A DNA stretch of 29,002 nucleotides. It comes from Mageeibacillus sp. UBA5747 (lineage in GTDB: Bacteria > Bacillota > Clostridia > Saccharofermentanales > UBA5734). Location: positions 1 through 29,002 of the forward strand of contig DIFN01000089.1 of the NCBI GenBank assembly GCA_002419145.1, read 5' to 3'. The position numbers and the translations under genes were made by a program. The stretch's first letter is position 1, and every line of letters starts with the position of its first letter. Below are positions 8,556 to 16,224 of the stretch, one piece after another. The notes beneath the pieces were generated by a model. That model was not told where the DNA came from and did no database searches. It saw nothing but the letters and a program-made list of their open reading frames with translations.

Positions 8556-9266
8556 TCAGAACGCTTCAAATTTGTAACCGACGCCCCAGACTGTCTTGAT
8601 CTGCCAGTTTGGATGCTCGCCTGTTTCCTCGAGTTTTTCACGGATCCGCTTGATATGGACGTCAACGGTGCGTGACTCACCAAAATAGTCAAACCCCCAG
8701 ATGTTTTCCAGGAGTTGCTCCCGAGTGAACACACGGTTGGGATGGGAAGCTAGGAAAAAGAGCAGCTCAAGTTCCTTGGGCGGCATTTCGATGTTCTGGC
8801 CACCGGCCGTGACGCTGTAGCGGGACTTGTCGATGCGGATGCCCGGATATTCGACCCATTCCGAAGAGGTGTGATTCTGGCTGGCCTTTTGCGGGTCTTG
8901 TGGGGTCTCGACACGGCGCAGGACGGCCTTGACCCGGGCCAGCAATTCCTTAGGTTCAAAGGGTTTCTGGACATAGTCATCCGCGCCGAGCTCCAGTCCG
9001 ACCACTTTGTCGAGCGTGTCACCGCGGGCGGTGAGCATGATCACAGGGACATTGGATGTGCGGCGGATCTCGCGCAAGACAGCATAGCCATCTTTGCCCG
9101 GCAGCATCAGGTCGAGGATGACGATATCCGGATCTGTCTGGGGAAAGATTTCCACAGCTTGATTGCCATCGTAACAGGTGACAACATCAAATCCGTCCTT
9201 GTCGAAATACAGACGCAATAATTCACTGATATGCGGATCGTCGTCGACGATGAGTGCCTTTTTCAC
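8556..9266 (-). CDS. OmpR/PhoB-family response regulator
   Basis: A 236-residue DNA-binding response regulator, partner of the kinase just downstream. The receiver domain (1-115) has the acidic pocket VDDD (7-10), phosphoacceptor D52 in VILDLMLPGKDG, the switch threonine T79 (MLTARG) and K101 (VQKPFEPKELLARVKAVLRR). The C-terminal winged helix contains LELLFFLASHPNRVFTREQL and RTVDVHIKRIREKLE. I chose the GTG at 9264-9266, which follows GGGAGG at nine bases and gives the usual MKKALIVDDD start. The frame stays open upstream to a TTG at 9287, but that would place the Shine-Dalgarno inside the gene. The nrdR stop is 27 bp upstream, so it belongs to the same transcription unit. Confidence 0.95.
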   Translation of the reverse strand: MKKALIVDDDPHISELLRLYFDKDGFDVVTCYDGNQAVEIFPQTDPDIVILDLMLPGKDGYAVLREIRRTSNVPVIMLTARGDTLDKVVGLELGADDYVQKPFEPKELLARVKAVLRRVETPQDPQKASQNHTSSEWVEYPGIRIDKSRYSVTAGGQNIEMPPKELELLFFLASHPNRVFTREQLLENIWGFDYFGESRTVDVHIKRIREKLEETGEHPNWQIKTVWGVGYKFEAF

Positions 9267-9293
9267 AAAAGCTTCCCTCCCGTTCAAAAGATG

Positions 9294-9749
9294 TCAGGGC
9301 TTGCGCATCATCTGGTTGAGCTCGTCCAGAAAGGAATTGACATCCTTGAACTGCCGGTAGACCGAAGCAAACCGGACATAAGCTACTTCATCAATTTTCT
9401 TCAGTCCATCCATGACCATTTCACCGATCTCATGCGACGTCACTTCCCTTTTCAGGGAATTCTGGTTAAATGTCTCAATGTTGTTGACCAGAGTTTCAAC
9501 TTGGCTGGTCGAAACGGGCCGTTTTTCGCAGCTTTTCAGAACGCCGGAGATCAGCTTGTCCCGGTCAAACGGTTCGCGGCTGCCGTCCTTTTTGATCACC
9601 AGCAGCGGCAGGGTCTCGATTTTCTCATAGGTCGTGAACCGGCCACCACAGGCGATGCATTCGCGCCGCCGCCGGATGGCAGAGCCTTCATCAGAAGGCC
9701 GGGAATCGATCACGCGATCTTCGCCGTGCGAGCAAAATGGGCAGCGCAT
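9294..9749 (-). CDS. nrdR: Transcriptional repressor NrdR
   Basis: NrdR senses ATP/dATP and represses ribonucleotide reductase genes. The 151-residue length is typical. The N-terminal zinc ribbon is formed by C3, C6, C31 and C34 (MRCPFC; CIACGGRF), followed by RFTTYEKIE and an ATP-cone domain (about 49-139) beginning LLVIKKDGSREPFDRDKL. It follows ftsZ by 22 bp. The ftsZ-nrdR neighbourhood recurs in Clostridia and links division genes to dNTP supply control. No NrdR box was found in this window. Confidence 0.96.
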   Translation of the reverse strand: MRCPFCSHGEDRVIDSRPSDEGSAIRRRRECIACGGRFTTYEKIETLPLLVIKKDGSREPFDRDKLISGVLKSCEKRPVSTSQVETLVNNIETFNQNSLKREVTSHEIGEMVMDGLKKIDEVAYVRFASVYRQFKDVNSFLDELNQMMRKP

Positions 9750-9771
9750 GTCCTAGGTGCTCCTTGTCTGG

Positions 9772-11244
9772 TCAGTCATTGTAGCGTGAATCATTGTCCT
9801 GCAAGAACCATGGCAACTTGCGCGCCGGTTTTTGCTTGTCGCGATTCTGGCGTGAGGGTGGCTCTGGCTCGGCCGGTCTGGCGGGGGGTTCTTGATGGTT
9901 GCTGGCCAGATCCGTGTAGGTGGATTTGCCATAACCGGTGGTATTCCCGAACAGGCCGTCATAGCGCGGTATTTCCTGAGTGTCACTTTTCGGTTCGCCT
10001 GGCATGGCGCCGGCAGGGGTCCCCTGGCTTGGCTGACGTTCAACCGCAGGAGCCGGCTCGGGCGAACCGACGGAATGGAAACCGCCAAAGCTGCTGTTTG
10101 AATCAGCCGGGGATGGCTGGGATTTGTCGATGTCGCGGAAAATATCCGGGACAAAATAGGACGACGCATCACTGACCGGAGCTTGTGGACGTTCGAAGGA
10201 TTGCGGCTGCGGAGCCGGTGCGGGTTGGTTGACTGGGGCCGCGGCAGCTTGGGCCGGTTTGGGCGCGGAGAATGAAGGATCGCGGTCAAAGCCGCTGGCA
10301 ATAACGGTAATCATGATCTCATCTTGCATGGCGTCGTCATGGGTGGCGCCAAAAATGATGTCGGCATCTGGGGATACGGCATCGCGCACAATCGAGGCCG
10401 CTTCGTCGACTTCGCGGATCTTCATGTCGCGGCCACCGGTGAAATTCATGATGACCCCACGGGCACCATCGATGGTGGTATCCAGAAGCGGACTGTTGAT
10501 CGCCTGGCGGATTGCAGCGGCAGCCCGGCCCTCGCCGGAGGCACGGCCGATGCCCATGTGGCAAACACCAGCCTGGGTCATGATGCGGCGAACGTCGGCG
10601 AGGTCGAGGTTGATCAGGCCAGGGACCGCAACCAGGTCGGAGATGCCAGACACGCCATAGCGCAGGATCTGGTCAGCCAGGATGAAGGCCTCATCGAGGG
10701 AAGTATTTTCATCAGCAATCTCGAGCAGCTTGTCATTAGGAACGACAATCAGGGAATCGACATATTTCTCGAGCTCCCGGATGCCGCGCTCGGCATTCTG
10801 CATGCGGCGGGAACCCTCGAAACGGAAGGGGCGGGTGACGACTCCGACGGTCAGGATGTTGAGCTCTTTGGCGATCTGGGCAATGACCGGTGCGCCGCCG
10901 GTGCCTGTGCCACCGCCCATGCCGGCTGTGATGAACAGCATGTCGGTGCCCTTGATCAGCTCGCTGATCTCATCGGCGGACTCGACAGCAGCCTTGGTCC
11001 CGATCTCCGGGTTGGCGCCGGCACCCTGGCCGCGGGTGATCTTCTCCCCGATCTGGACTCGGTTACTCGCTTTGGACCGCTGCAAGACCTGGTTGTCGGT
11101 ATTGACCGCAATAAATTCGATCCCTTGGACGGAGCTCTCGATCATGCGGTCCACTGCGTTGCAACCACCGCCCCCAATGCCGATGACCTTAATGGTGGCG
11201 ATGTGATCATTTTCCATACTGATGCTCAGTTTATAATCAGCCAA
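9772..11244 (-). CDS. ftsZ: Cell division protein FtsZ
   Basis: FtsZ is the tubulin-like GTPase that forms the Z ring. The GTPase core shows KVIGIGGGGCNAVDRM, the tubulin signature MGGGTGTGGAPVIAQIAKE, and NLDLADVRRIM (T7-type loop). After the core (about residue 320) comes a long disordered tail rich in P, A, S and Q, about 150 residues, ending in a basic stretch and KLPWFLQD, the likely peptide for binding membrane tethers. The frame is open to 11304, but AGAGAGGGG sits eight bases before a TTG at 11242-11244, giving 490 residues. The ATG at MENDHIATIKV, nine codons in, is the alternative. No ftsA lies next to it, so the tether must be encoded elsewhere (SepF is common in this phylum). Confidence 0.97.
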   Translation of the reverse strand: MADYKLSISMENDHIATIKVIGIGGGGCNAVDRMIESSVQGIEFIAVNTDNQVLQRSKASNRVQIGEKITRGQGAGANPEIGTKAAVESADEISELIKGTDMLFITAGMGGGTGTGGAPVIAQIAKELNILTVGVVTRPFRFEGSRRMQNAERGIRELEKYVDSLIVVPNDKLLEIADENTSLDEAFILADQILRYGVSGISDLVAVPGLINLDLADVRRIMTQAGVCHMGIGRASGEGRAAAAIRQAINSPLLDTTIDGARGVIMNFTGGRDMKIREVDEAASIVRDAVSPDADIIFGATHDDAMQDEIMITVIASGFDRDPSFSAPKPAQAAAAPVNQPAPAPQPQSFERPQAPVSDASSYFVPDIFRDIDKSQPSPADSNSSFGGFHSVGSPEPAPAVERQPSQGTPAGAMPGEPKSDTQEIPRYDGLFGNTTGYGKSTYTDLASNHQEPPARPAEPEPPSRQNRDKQKPARKLPWFLQDNDSRYND

Positions 11245-11373
11245 TTGAAATACCCCTCTCTTTGCTCTAAAAGTGGATCGCCGGATCCGGGTCAACACCG
11301 GCAAGCAAGCCAGTGATCAATGTCAATCTTGAAAGATAGCCATGTGTGGCAACAAGTTGTGCTTTTTGTTACG

Positions 11374-11402
11374 ATTCTACACTAATTATTGCAGGTAAAC
11401 AA
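11374..11402 (-). promoter_or_regulatory. Candidate ftsZ promoter
   Basis: The 218-bp gap between sbp and ftsZ is the largest inside the division cluster. On the minus strand it holds TTGTTT (11397-11402), a 17-bp spacer and TAGAAT (11374-11379, five of six). Transcription would start near 11367, about 120 nt before the ftsZ start. A separate ftsZ promoter is common in dcw clusters. The weak -35 keeps this tentative. Confidence 0.4.
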
Positions 11403-11462
11403 CAATATTTGGTGGCTCTCTTTCAGTCTGGTTACAAGATCTTGCGCCTGGGGGCCAAACAT

Positions 11463-11831
11463 TCACACCGGGTCTTTGGTTTTCACGGGCATTCTTTTCT
11501 GCTCCAAGCGTTCGATCAAAAGGCGCCGGATCGTGGACGAATTGAGGAAAATCCGGTTGCCGAAGGCAAAGACCGCCGCCAGGGATAATTGCAAATCGAG
11601 CTGGTCACCCAGGGCGGCCAAGAGGACCGCGATGGCACTGTTGCCGAGAAACCCTGTGACGAACATTTTTGTGTCGAATGTATTCTTGAGGTTGGCAACC
11701 AAGGCGCCGATCACCGAGTCAATCGCAGCCAGAATACCGACAGCGACATAGGATGAGTAGGCGCTGGGGATATCAATATCGAGCAGCAAGCCTATGAGCA
11801 GGCCAACGATCAGTCCAATCAAGGGAAACAT
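11463..11831 (-). CDS. sbp: Small basic membrane protein, DUF1290 (Sbp)
   Basis: A 122-residue integral membrane protein of the Sbp/DUF1290 family, found next to ftsQ and ftsZ in many Bacillota. Its biochemical role is not established. Four hydrophobic segments are visible (about 2-17, 27-47, 56-74, 78-95), followed by a basic tail (RRLLIERLEQKR). Family-typical stretches include IDIPSAYSSYVAVGILAAID and GFLGNSAIAVLLAALGDQL. The ATG at 11829-11831 has an excellent AGGAGG six bases upstream. That Shine-Dalgarno begins at the end of a 21-bp tandem duplication that carries the ftsQ stop codon. Confidence 0.88.
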   Translation of the reverse strand: MFPLIGLIVGLLIGLLLDIDIPSAYSSYVAVGILAAIDSVIGALVANLKNTFDTKMFVTGFLGNSAIAVLLAALGDQLDLQLSLAAVFAFGNRIFLNSSTIRRLLIERLEQKRMPVKTKDPV

Positions 11832-11841
11832 GTTCTACCTC

Positions 11842-11883
11842 CTAGGCATCAGGGATGAAAATCTAGGCATCAGGGATGAAAAT
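11842..11883. repeat. Perfect 21-bp tandem duplication at the ftsQ stop
   Basis: The 21 bases at 11842-11862 are repeated exactly at 11863-11883. On the minus strand the unit is the last seven codons of ftsQ including TAG. The first copy in reading order ends the gene. The second is an untranslated echo with its own in-frame TAG, directly abutting the sbp ribosome binding site. Confidence 0.97.
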
Positions 11884-12741
11884 GCGGCGGGTTCCAGTCA
11901 GGTCGAGGACGCCTTTGCCCCGGTTGTCAAGTGCCCCCTGGTCCATGGCAAATCGGAGCCAGAGCATGTCATCGAGCTGGTCCATGCTGTTTTCAGCTGC
12001 AACAGTCAGCTCATCTCCTGTTCCAGGCAAGACCAGGGTTAAAAAAAGGCGGCCATTGGACAGAGGGCGGATCTGGCGGACCTGGGACAACAGCTTTTGC
12101 GGTGTGCGGGTGTCTTTGTCCGCGTCAATTATAGCACCGAGCAAACTGACTGCGCTATTCATGCTGTCCGGGACTTGGACAGTCAGGGGTTGGCCGAGAT
12201 TCAGCGCCCGCACGGACACACCTTCAATAACGGGAATGCCAGCGGGTGGTTCAGGCAGAATGAGCAGGGCATAGCCTTCCTTGTCCAGGAGGACACAGCC
12301 ATCCGGGATCGATACGTAGGCAACTTCCACCCGCTCCTCGATGTCGATTTGCATCTGAGATGGGAAATCCAGATAGGCGCGCACGGTCCGGATGTAGGGG
12401 AATTTTTGGATCAGCAGCTCTTCTGTCCGGCCATAGCGCAGGCCCAGCCACTGGTCCAGGCCCGGGCCGAGCCCCTGGAACAGATGATCACCGGGACGAA
12501 TCGGCACAGCCGCCTCAATAGCAGCAGGAGTCATACCCCGGGTCGGGGTGATTTCATACGTTTGCAGCCGGAAAGCCGGCAAGAAAGCGACCAGCAAGCC
12601 CAGGGCGACTGCCAGCAGAAGACCTGCAAGGCTCCGGCCCCGTGCGTTCGGGTGGCGTCCCGGCCGGTTGCCAGGTCCCTGGGCTGCCATTCTGTCGGGG
12701 CGGTTGTTCTCGAGGTTGGATTTACGTCCGGATGGTCGCAT
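11863..12741 (-). CDS. ftsQ: Cell division protein FtsQ/DivIB
   Basis: A bitopic divisome protein that bridges cytoplasmic and extracellular division factors. It has a basic, proline-rich cytoplasmic head, one transmembrane helix (SLAGLLLAVALGLLVAFL), then the POTRA-type region (LQTYEITPTRGMTPAAIEAA, LFQGLGPGLDQWL, FPYIRTVRAYLDFPSQMQID) and the FtsQ/DivIB beta domain (EERVEVAYVSIPDGCVLLDKEG). With the ATG at 12741 it has 292 residues and overlaps murG by 20 bases. An upstream ATG at 12771 would add ten residues. Neither has a convincing Shine-Dalgarno, and coupling to murG translation is likely. Its stop codon lies in one copy of a 21-bp tandem duplication. Confidence 0.88.
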   Translation of the reverse strand: MRPSGRKSNLENNRPDRMAAQGPGNRPGRHPNARGRSLAGLLLAVALGLLVAFLPAFRLQTYEITPTRGMTPAAIEAAVPIRPGDHLFQGLGPGLDQWLGLRYGRTEELLIQKFPYIRTVRAYLDFPSQMQIDIEERVEVAYVSIPDGCVLLDKEGYALLILPEPPAGIPVIEGVSVRALNLGQPLTVQVPDSMNSAVSLLGAIIDADKDTRTPQKLLSQVRQIRPLSNGRLFLTLVLPGTGDELTVAAENSMDQLDDMLWLRFAMDQGALDNRGKGVLDLTGTRRIFIPDA

Positions 12742-13837
12742 AAAGACTGCTGCAGATTTTGGCTGCGGCATCTGGCATGGCCAAAAGATGGGCTTGGCTG
12801 CTCATCTGAGCCAGACGGTCAGGTTGGCTAAACAACGCTTCCAGCTGTTCAGAAAGCCATGCGGCATTCAGATCAGAGTTGGCAATCCGGATGGCGGCAC
12901 CAGATTGTTCGTGTACTTTGGCATTGGCTGTCTGGTGATCCCCGGCTGCAAAAGGATACGGGACCAGGATCGAAGGTTTGCCCAGGGCGGCCAGTTCGGC
13001 ACAGGTCGTGGCCCCTGCCCGGCTGAGGACCAGATCGGCACCAGCCAGATACAGGGGCATTTCATGCAGGTAGTCATGGACATGCAGCCAGCTAAGCCCG
13101 GCAGCTGCAGCCTGAACGGCTGCAAAATGTTGCTGGCCACACGCGAGATGGATCTCTATCGTCTGGTTATGGAGGAGATTCTGGAAAACAGGTTCTTTCT
13201 GGAGTGCCAGGATGGTTTCATTGATTCGCTGAGCCCCCAGACTGCCTCCGGTCGCGAGCAGGATGCGAGTTGCTGAGTTCCAGCCAAGACTGGCCCGGGC
13301 AGCGGCCTGGTCGAGCTGGAAAAAGAGCGGTCGGACTGGATTGCCGGTCAGGACGATGGGGGCTTTGGTCCGGAAATGGCGCTCGGCTCCAGGCATGCTG
13401 ATGCAGACGACCGAGCTGCGGTGAGCCAGCAAGCGGTTGGACCGGCCCGGGTAGGCATTCTGCTCATGGAGGAGCACCGGAATTTTCAGGCTGGTCGCCG
13501 CCGCAACCAGTGGACTGCAGACATAGCCACCCGTACCAACCACAGCATCAGGTTGAAATGACTTGAGCAGACGGCGCGACTGGGCCCGTCCTGCAAAAAA
13601 GTCGGCAAGCGCGGCAAAGAAGGCTTTGTTGATCCGGCCTGGCAAACCGCGGGCCCGGATCGGGGTGAACTCGTAGCCAGCCTTGGGAACCAGCTGGCTT
13701 TCCAGACCTCGGGCGGTGCCGACAAAGCGGATTTCGGCATCAGGGTGGTCAAGACGGATCTGGTCGGCAATCGCCAGGGCTGGGTTGATATGACCACTGG
13801 TTCCGCCACCAGCGATCACCACTTTCATAGCCTTCAT
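12722..13837 (-). CDS. murG: UDP-GlcNAc:lipid I GlcNAc transferase MurG
   Basis: MurG adds N-acetylglucosamine to lipid I, producing lipid II on the inner face of the membrane. The 371-residue GT-B protein has the glycine-rich loop GGGTSGHINPALAIAD (10-25), ESQLVPKAGYEF, TGNPVRPLFF, the second-domain GGSLGAQRIN, and the donor-binding RAGATTCAELAALGKPSILVP split over 272-292. Its ATG shares one base with the ftsW stop (TGATG, 13835-13839), and AGAGGAG lies seven bases upstream. A second in-frame ATG is three codons downstream. Confidence 0.97.
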   Translation of the reverse strand: MKAMKVVIAGGGTSGHINPALAIADQIRLDHPDAEIRFVGTARGLESQLVPKAGYEFTPIRARGLPGRINKAFFAALADFFAGRAQSRRLLKSFQPDAVVGTGGYVCSPLVAAATSLKIPVLLHEQNAYPGRSNRLLAHRSSVVCISMPGAERHFRTKAPIVLTGNPVRPLFFQLDQAAARASLGWNSATRILLATGGSLGAQRINETILALQKEPVFQNLLHNQTIEIHLACGQQHFAAVQAAAAGLSWLHVHDYLHEMPLYLAGADLVLSRAGATTCAELAALGKPSILVPYPFAAGDHQTANAKVHEQSGAAIRIANSDLNAAWLSEQLEALFSQPDRLAQMSSQAHLLAMPDAAAKICSSLYATIRT

Positions 13838-15186
13838 CAGGATTCTCCTCTGGCGATTTTGTTGATTTCGCCCATCAGGTTGCGTTGGTGGCCTGTCAGC
13901 ATCTGGCCGGTGCGCGATACACCCAGGATGAAGCCGATCGCGAGCATGAAAAACAAGTTTGATGTGCCGCCATAGCTGAAAAAGGGCAGCGAAATGCCTG
14001 TGGCTGGCAAAGAACGGGTGGCCACGCCAATATTGAGCAGGGCTTGAGTCGTGATCAGGACCGTGAATCCAGCAGCCAGGATCGCAGCATGGGGATTGAT
14101 GGCTCGCCAGGCAATCCGGGTCCCGATCAGATGGAAAGCCAGGAACAAAAGGATCACGCTGACCGTGCCGACAAAACCCAGCTCCTCGCCAATGATGGCA
14201 AAGATGTAGTCATTGTGCGCTTCTGGCAGGTAATTGTATTTCTGGCGGCCATTGCCCAGGCCAACGCCGGTCAAGCCCCCCGAGCCAATCGCAATCAAGG
14301 ACTGGTTGACCTGATAGGAGTCGTCGGAGCTGGCTTCTTCCGGATTGCGAAACGTCTCGACCCGTTTGAAAACATGGCTGAAATTTGACTCCAGCGCTTC
14401 CTGGATGGTCTGGTCTTTCAAAGTCGCGGCGAAGGCGCCAAAGGCAATGGCTCCCACCAGCAGCAAGATCACCAGCAGCTGGAGAACGCCGCTGACCCAG
14501 GAGCGCAGCGGCAGACCGGCCGCCAGGAACGAAGCCAGAATGACGATACTAAGGATGACAAAGCCAGACACATGCGGCTGCCAGATGATCAGGCCCAGCC
14601 AGACAGCCATCATCAGGCCAGGAATCAGGATGTCGCGCCAGCCATCGCCCAGAAAACGGCGCAAGGGTGAACGATAGCGGATTTCACCGCGCTGGCGCCG
14701 GGCTCGCAGACTGGAAAAATAGCCCGCCAGGCAGATCACCGCCGCCAATTTGGCGAATTCAGAAGGCTGGATACTCAAAGGTCCGATCAGGATCCAGCGT
14801 TTGGCACCGTTGACGATCGCACCGAAGAATTTGACATAAACCAGCAGTCCGGTCGTCAGCAGGTAGGTTGTAAGGGTGATGATCGGACGGTCAAAGAAAG
14901 AAACCGGAATCAGGACTGCCAGGATCAGAGCCAGGATCAGGCCAATCAGGGTGATGGAGCCTTGCTTGATGATGTAATACATCGAATTGCCGGAATTGGC
15001 GTTGAAGCTGTCGCTCATGCTGGCAGAAAACAACATGACCAGGCCAAAGCAAACCATGATAAAGGTTACGACCAGCAGTCCGCCATGGATTCGCAGGGGC
15101 GGGCGCAACTGCAGGTAAGGTGCCTCTCGCTCCCGGCTGGTCTTTGCTGGCTGACCCTGGTACGTCTGGATGGATCGTGTTTGCAT
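13837..15186 (-). CDS. ftsW: SEDS-family peptidoglycan polymerase FtsW/SpoVE
   Basis: A polytopic (about ten helices) glycosyltransferase that polymerises lipid II, working with a class B PBP. The 449 residues begin with a cytoplasmic tail of about 35 residues. Family landmarks are FGLVMLFSASMS, RWILIGPLSIQPSEFAKLA, RVETFRNPEEASSDDSYQ (the functional loop), HNDYIFAIIGEELGFVG and ISLPFFSYGGTSNL. It sits between mraY and murG, the place of spoVE/ftsW in Bacillota. Sequence alone does not separate the division paralogue from the sporulation one. AGGAGA lies five bases before the ATG. The gap to mraY is only 18 bp, leaving no room for the murD that is often found between them. Confidence 0.93.
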   Translation of the reverse strand: MQTRSIQTYQGQPAKTSREREAPYLQLRPPLRIHGGLLVVTFIMVCFGLVMLFSASMSDSFNANSGNSMYYIIKQGSITLIGLILALILAVLIPVSFFDRPIITLTTYLLTTGLLVYVKFFGAIVNGAKRWILIGPLSIQPSEFAKLAAVICLAGYFSSLRARRQRGEIRYRSPLRRFLGDGWRDILIPGLMMAVWLGLIIWQPHVSGFVILSIVILASFLAAGLPLRSWVSGVLQLLVILLLVGAIAFGAFAATLKDQTIQEALESNFSHVFKRVETFRNPEEASSDDSYQVNQSLIAIGSGGLTGVGLGNGRQKYNYLPEAHNDYIFAIIGEELGFVGTVSVILLFLAFHLIGTRIAWRAINPHAAILAAGFTVLITTQALLNIGVATRSLPATGISLPFFSYGGTSNLFFMLAIGFILGVSRTGQMLTGHQRNLMGEINKIARGES

Positions 15187-15204
15187 AACCGTCTCCTGTC
15201 TGCT

Positions 15205-16224
15205 TCAGGCCAGAGCCAGAAGCGAAAGGCCCAGGGCACTGCCCACCAGTGTCACGGCCGAAAAAGCAAGGACAACTTTGTTCTCTTTCCAGCCACCCAG
15301 CTCAAAGTGGTGATGGATCGGTGACATGCGGAAAATCCGCTTGCCACCCGTGCGTTTGAAATAGGCCACCTGGATCACAACCGAGAGGGATTCAGCGACA
15401 TAGATGAACCCGATGAACAACAAGATCCAGGGCGCACCATAGAACAAAGCAATCGCGGCCACACCGGCCCCAAGGGCTTGTGAACCAGTGTCCCCCATGA
15501 ACACTTTGGCTGGATGATGATTGAAGGCAAGAAAACCCAGGCACCCGGCTGCCAGCATCAGGCTCAGGGCCACAGCAGGTCTTGTGAGGGTGGTATCAAG
15601 GTCCAGGCGCTGCACGACCAGGCCGGCTGCTGCCAGGGCCAGACCGGTCATCACGGTGACCGAACTGGCCAGACCATCGACACCATCGGTCAGGTTGACA
15701 GAGTTGGCAATGAAAAACAGGTAAATCACCACAAAAATCCCGTAGGGGATTTTCCACCAGCCGAGGATCGGGAGCGCTCCCAGACCTGGGACCAGCAAGA
15801 AGGGCTCGACGGGCAGGGCCAGCAAGTACCACAGGGTGAAACCGCTGGAAAAAGCCAGCAGCAGGACTGTTTTCTGGCGCACGCTCAAGCCCTTTTTGCT
15901 GATCCGAACCTTGATGTAGTCGTCGAGAAACCCGGCAAATCCAAACGTGAGCAGGATCAAAAGCAAGGCCATTTCCGGGCTGGAAAAGCCATTGGCCATT
16001 TGAAAAACGATTGTCACCAGGGCTATCGGCACCAGGAAAAAGAAGCCACCAAAGGTCGGTGTGCCGCTTTTGACATAATGGGTTTTGGGCCCGTCATCAC
16101 GGACGGTCTGACCGACCCCGAGGCGGCGCAGTATGGGCAAGCCGATCAGACCTGAGAGCAGGGTCAGCAGCAAGACCGCGGCAAAAATCCAGATGGGCTG
16201 AATGGAAAACCAATTCTGGTTCAT
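15205..16224 (-). CDS. mraY: Phospho-N-acetylmuramoyl-pentapeptide transferase MraY
   Basis: MraY transfers phospho-MurNAc-pentapeptide to undecaprenyl phosphate, making lipid I. The 339-residue polytopic protein contains FLDDYIKVRISKKGLSVRQK (Mg2+-binding aspartates), NSVNLTDGVDGLASSV, FMGDTGSQALG and RMSPIHHHFELGGWKENKV, all near-invariant in the family. THYVKSGTPTFGG is the N-terminal signature. Its ATG overlaps the murF stop as ATGA (16221-16224), so translation is coupled. Confidence 0.97.
   Translation of the reverse strand: MNQNWFSIQPIWIFAAVLLLTLLSGLIGLPILRRLGVGQTVRDDGPKTHYVKSGTPTFGGFFFLVPIALVTIVFQMANGFSSPEMALLLILLTFGFAGFLDDYIKVRISKKGLSVRQKTVLLLAFSSGFTLWYLLALPVEPFLLVPGLGALPILGWWKIPYGIFVVIYLFFIANSVNLTDGVDGLASSVTVMTGLALAAAGLVVQRLDLDTTLTRPAVALSLMLAAGCLGFLAFNHHPAKVFMGDTGSQALGAGVAAIALFYGAPWILLFIGFIYVAESLSVVIQVAYFKRTGGKRIFRMSPIHHHFELGGWKENKVVLAFSAVTLVGSALGLSLLALA

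Noticed and set aside
9231..10175. 314-residue rightward open frame opposite nrdR and ftsZ
   Set aside because: It is antisense to two well-supported genes and has no recognisable domain or ribosome site.
10324..11316. 330-residue rightward open frame opposite ftsZ
   Set aside because: It lies entirely antisense to the conserved FtsZ coding region, its protein is low-complexity and Asp/Gly-rich, and it has no ribosome site. It is a GC-driven shadow.
11321..11326. Perfect TTGACA on the minus strand upstream of ftsZ as a promoter -35
   Set aside because: No acceptable -10 hexamer lies 16-18 bp downstream; the sequence there is GC-rich.
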